A stretch of 64,000 nt of DNA, taken from the NCBI GenBank assembly GCA_963753845.1, contig CAVWEI010000014.1, positions 81,260 through 145,259 on the forward strand. Direction: 5' to 3'. Below are positions 63,272 to 64,000 of this stretch, one piece after another. The notes under the pieces were generated by a model that worked only from the letters and a program-made list of their open reading frames with translations, was not told the origin of the DNA and did no database searches. Numbering within the stretch: position 1 is the stretch's first letter; the number at the start of each line of letters is the position of its first letter. Source of the DNA: Thiosocius sp963753845 (GTDB taxonomy: Bacteria > Pseudomonadota > Gammaproteobacteria > Chromatiales > Chromatiaceae). The position numbers and the translations under genes are program-made.

Positions 63272-63337
63272 GCACAACACGGCGCTCAAGGCGACGCTCC
63301 ACTACGTTGCGCGCCCCTGAGCTTGGCTAGCCCTTAG
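63272..63337 (+). repeat. attC8 (weak, other lineage)
   Basis: About 66 bp. GCACAACACGGCGCTCAAGG on the left and GAGCTTGGCTAGCCCTTAGG on the right form a loose dyad around GCGACGCTCCACTACG. The right box CCTTAGG departs from the GTT type. It lacks the long core; the end of it supplies TAGGAAA, which may be the ribosome-binding site of the next gene. Confidence 0.5.
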
Positions 63338-63348
63338 GAAACTGGTCC

Positions 63349-63966
63349 GTGAGAACGAAGGGAAAAATCGCATCGTGGAACGATGGAAAAGGCTACGGCT
63401 TCATCTCCCCGCTAGCGGGCGGTGATCGAACATTTGTACACATCAAGGCCTTCGCAAACAGAGCCCGCCGCCCGGTGGTCGGCGATGTCGTAACCTATTC
63501 GGTGTCTACCGATGCGCGTGGCAGGTCCTGTGCCGAAGAAGCCACCATCGCGGGTGTCCCCAAAACGGTAAAGCCAAAGCAGCCTTCTGGCCTTCTGTCT
63601 CACGTATTGGCGCTGGGTTTCTTATTGGTTGTTGGTGGCGCAGTTTTGGTTTCGGCAATTCCGATGCCGATCCTGCTCGCATATCTCGTTGTCAGCTCCG
63701 CTACGTTTGCTGCATATGCTCTCGATAAAATGGCGGCCGAGAAAGGAAATTGGCGTACCAGCGAGAGTACGCTGCATCTCCTGGCTCTCGTTGGAGGTTG
63801 GCCAGGCGCACTGGTCGCGCAAAGCCATCTGCGGCACAAAACGAGGAAGCAACCGTTCCGAGCAGTCTTCTGGGCAACTGTTGTACTGAACTGTGCGGCG
63901 TTTGTTTGGTTGTTCACCCCGGAGGGGGCAAATGCATGGCGGTCAATTATTGCTGCGGTCGCATGA
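63349..63966 (+). CDS. Cassette 10: cold-shock domain fused to DUF1294
   Basis: 205 residues from the GTG at 63349. Residues 1-70 are a cold-shock OB fold (KIASWNDGKGYGFISPL, FVHIKAF) that should bind nucleic acid. The rest is the DUF1294 membrane part with several TM helices (SHVLALGFLLVVGGAVLVSA, LLAYLVVSSATFAAYALDKM, VFWATVVLNCAAFVWLF) and LHLLALVGGWPGALVAQSHLRHKTRKQPFR. This fusion is common in cassette arrays and chromosomes; its role is unknown. AGGAA lies 8 nt before the GTG. Confidence 0.9.
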   Translation: MRTKGKIASWNDGKGYGFISPLAGGDRTFVHIKAFANRARRPVVGDVVTYSVSTDARGRSCAEEATIAGVPKTVKPKQPSGLLSHVLALGFLLVVGGAVLVSAIPMPILLAYLVVSSATFAAYALDKMAAEKGNWRTSESTLHLLALVGGWPGALVAQSHLRHKTRKQPFRAVFWATVVLNCAAFVWLFTPEGANAWRSIIAAVA

Positions 63967-64000
63967 GCGCAAATCGGTCAAGCCGTTGGCTACGCTCAAC
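63966..64000 (+). repeat. attC9, cut by window end
   Basis: AAATCGGTCAAGCCGTTGGCTACGCTC at the end of the window repeats the left side of the long attC family. It shows that the array continues downstream. Confidence 0.75.

Larger units (their letters stand above)
57483..64000 (+). mobile_element. Integron cassette array without integrase (CALIN), continuing past the window
   Basis: Small genes separated by palindromic attC sites, each with a left R''-like box (GCCTAAC or ACATAAC), a right R'-like box (GTTATGT, GTTAGAG, GTTAGGG) and imperfect dyads between. All boxes are in the same orientation, so attI and intI would be expected at the left end, but there is only an M1 peptidase gene. The base composition is more AT-rich than the preceding 57 kb. 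At least nine sites are seen, the last cut by the edge. The three long sites at 58491, 59207 and 60367 share an almost identical core, a signature of attC sites made within one lineage. Confidence 0.9.

Noticed and set aside
1..64000. tRNA, rRNA and CRISPR arrays
   Set aside because: No cloverleaf-like, rRNA-like or regularly spaced direct-repeat pattern was seen. The attC sites are dyad repeats with different spacing, not CRISPR.

Overview
The window looks like chromosome from a high-GC, sulfur-oxidising gammaproteobacterium of the Chromatiales type. The grounds are two sulfur-globule envelope proteins (6309-7681), a flavocytochrome c sulfide dehydrogenase pair (25749-27451), a SodB, a YqaA-like protein and an AceEF-type pyruvate dehydrogenase that all read as gammaproteobacterial. 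The genus cannot be fixed from sequence alone.

Layout. 1-5 kb: aceE-aceF (aceF is cut by the window edge) and a YqaA-like membrane protein, all on the minus strand. 4.8-6.2 kb: a cytochrome c'-like protein followed by an MBL-fold hydrolase with an altered metal motif. 6.3-8.6 kb: two sulfur-globule genes with a clear promoter, an upstream dyad, an intergenic hairpin and a terminator, then mlaA. 8.7-15.4 kb: a GumN/TraB-like protein, RNase T, an overlapping TIR plus 2-TM (SLATT/DUF4231-like) pair, GrxD, an asparagine-synthase-like enzyme of the N-acetylglutaminylglutamine amide (NAGGN) type, and a lone hydantoinase B subunit. 15.6-23.5 kb: MscS channel, sodB, diguanylate cyclase, argD, argF, an orphan ABC ATPase and an SH3 protein. 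23.7-29.6 kb: PhoX, fccAB, ilvD. 29.7-38.5 kb: TetR regulator, EAL protein, DUF6499/DUF2285-like protein, argE, argA, a 44-residue membrane protein behind a near-perfect sigma-54 promoter, and a LysR regulator divergent from an SLC13 transporter.

38.7-54.0 kb is one plus-strand carbohydrate block: gnd-zwf-pgl-glk-glgC-GH57-malQ-glgB, nearly all overlapping, then glgA-glgP. It joins the oxidative pentose-phosphate branch to glycogen synthesis, branching and breakdown. It fits an organism that stores glycogen beside sulfur and draws NADPH from it. 54.0-57.3 kb: a ChaN-PDZ protein and an M1 peptidase arranged head to head with overlapping 5' ends; the peptidase reading frame is broken near its 3' end.

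From 57,483 to the window end the DNA becomes more AT-rich and is an integron gene-cassette array. Small, mostly hypothetical genes are separated by attC sites, several almost identical over about 135 bp. No integrase is in the window, so here it is a cluster of attC sites lacking an integrase (CALIN). Cassettes include a reversed parDE toxin-antitoxin, a DUF2513 protein, an ABM monooxygenase, a class D beta-lactamase and a cold-shock-DUF1294 protein. The array, the TIR pair and the sigma-54-driven small protein are the places most likely to hold undescribed biology.
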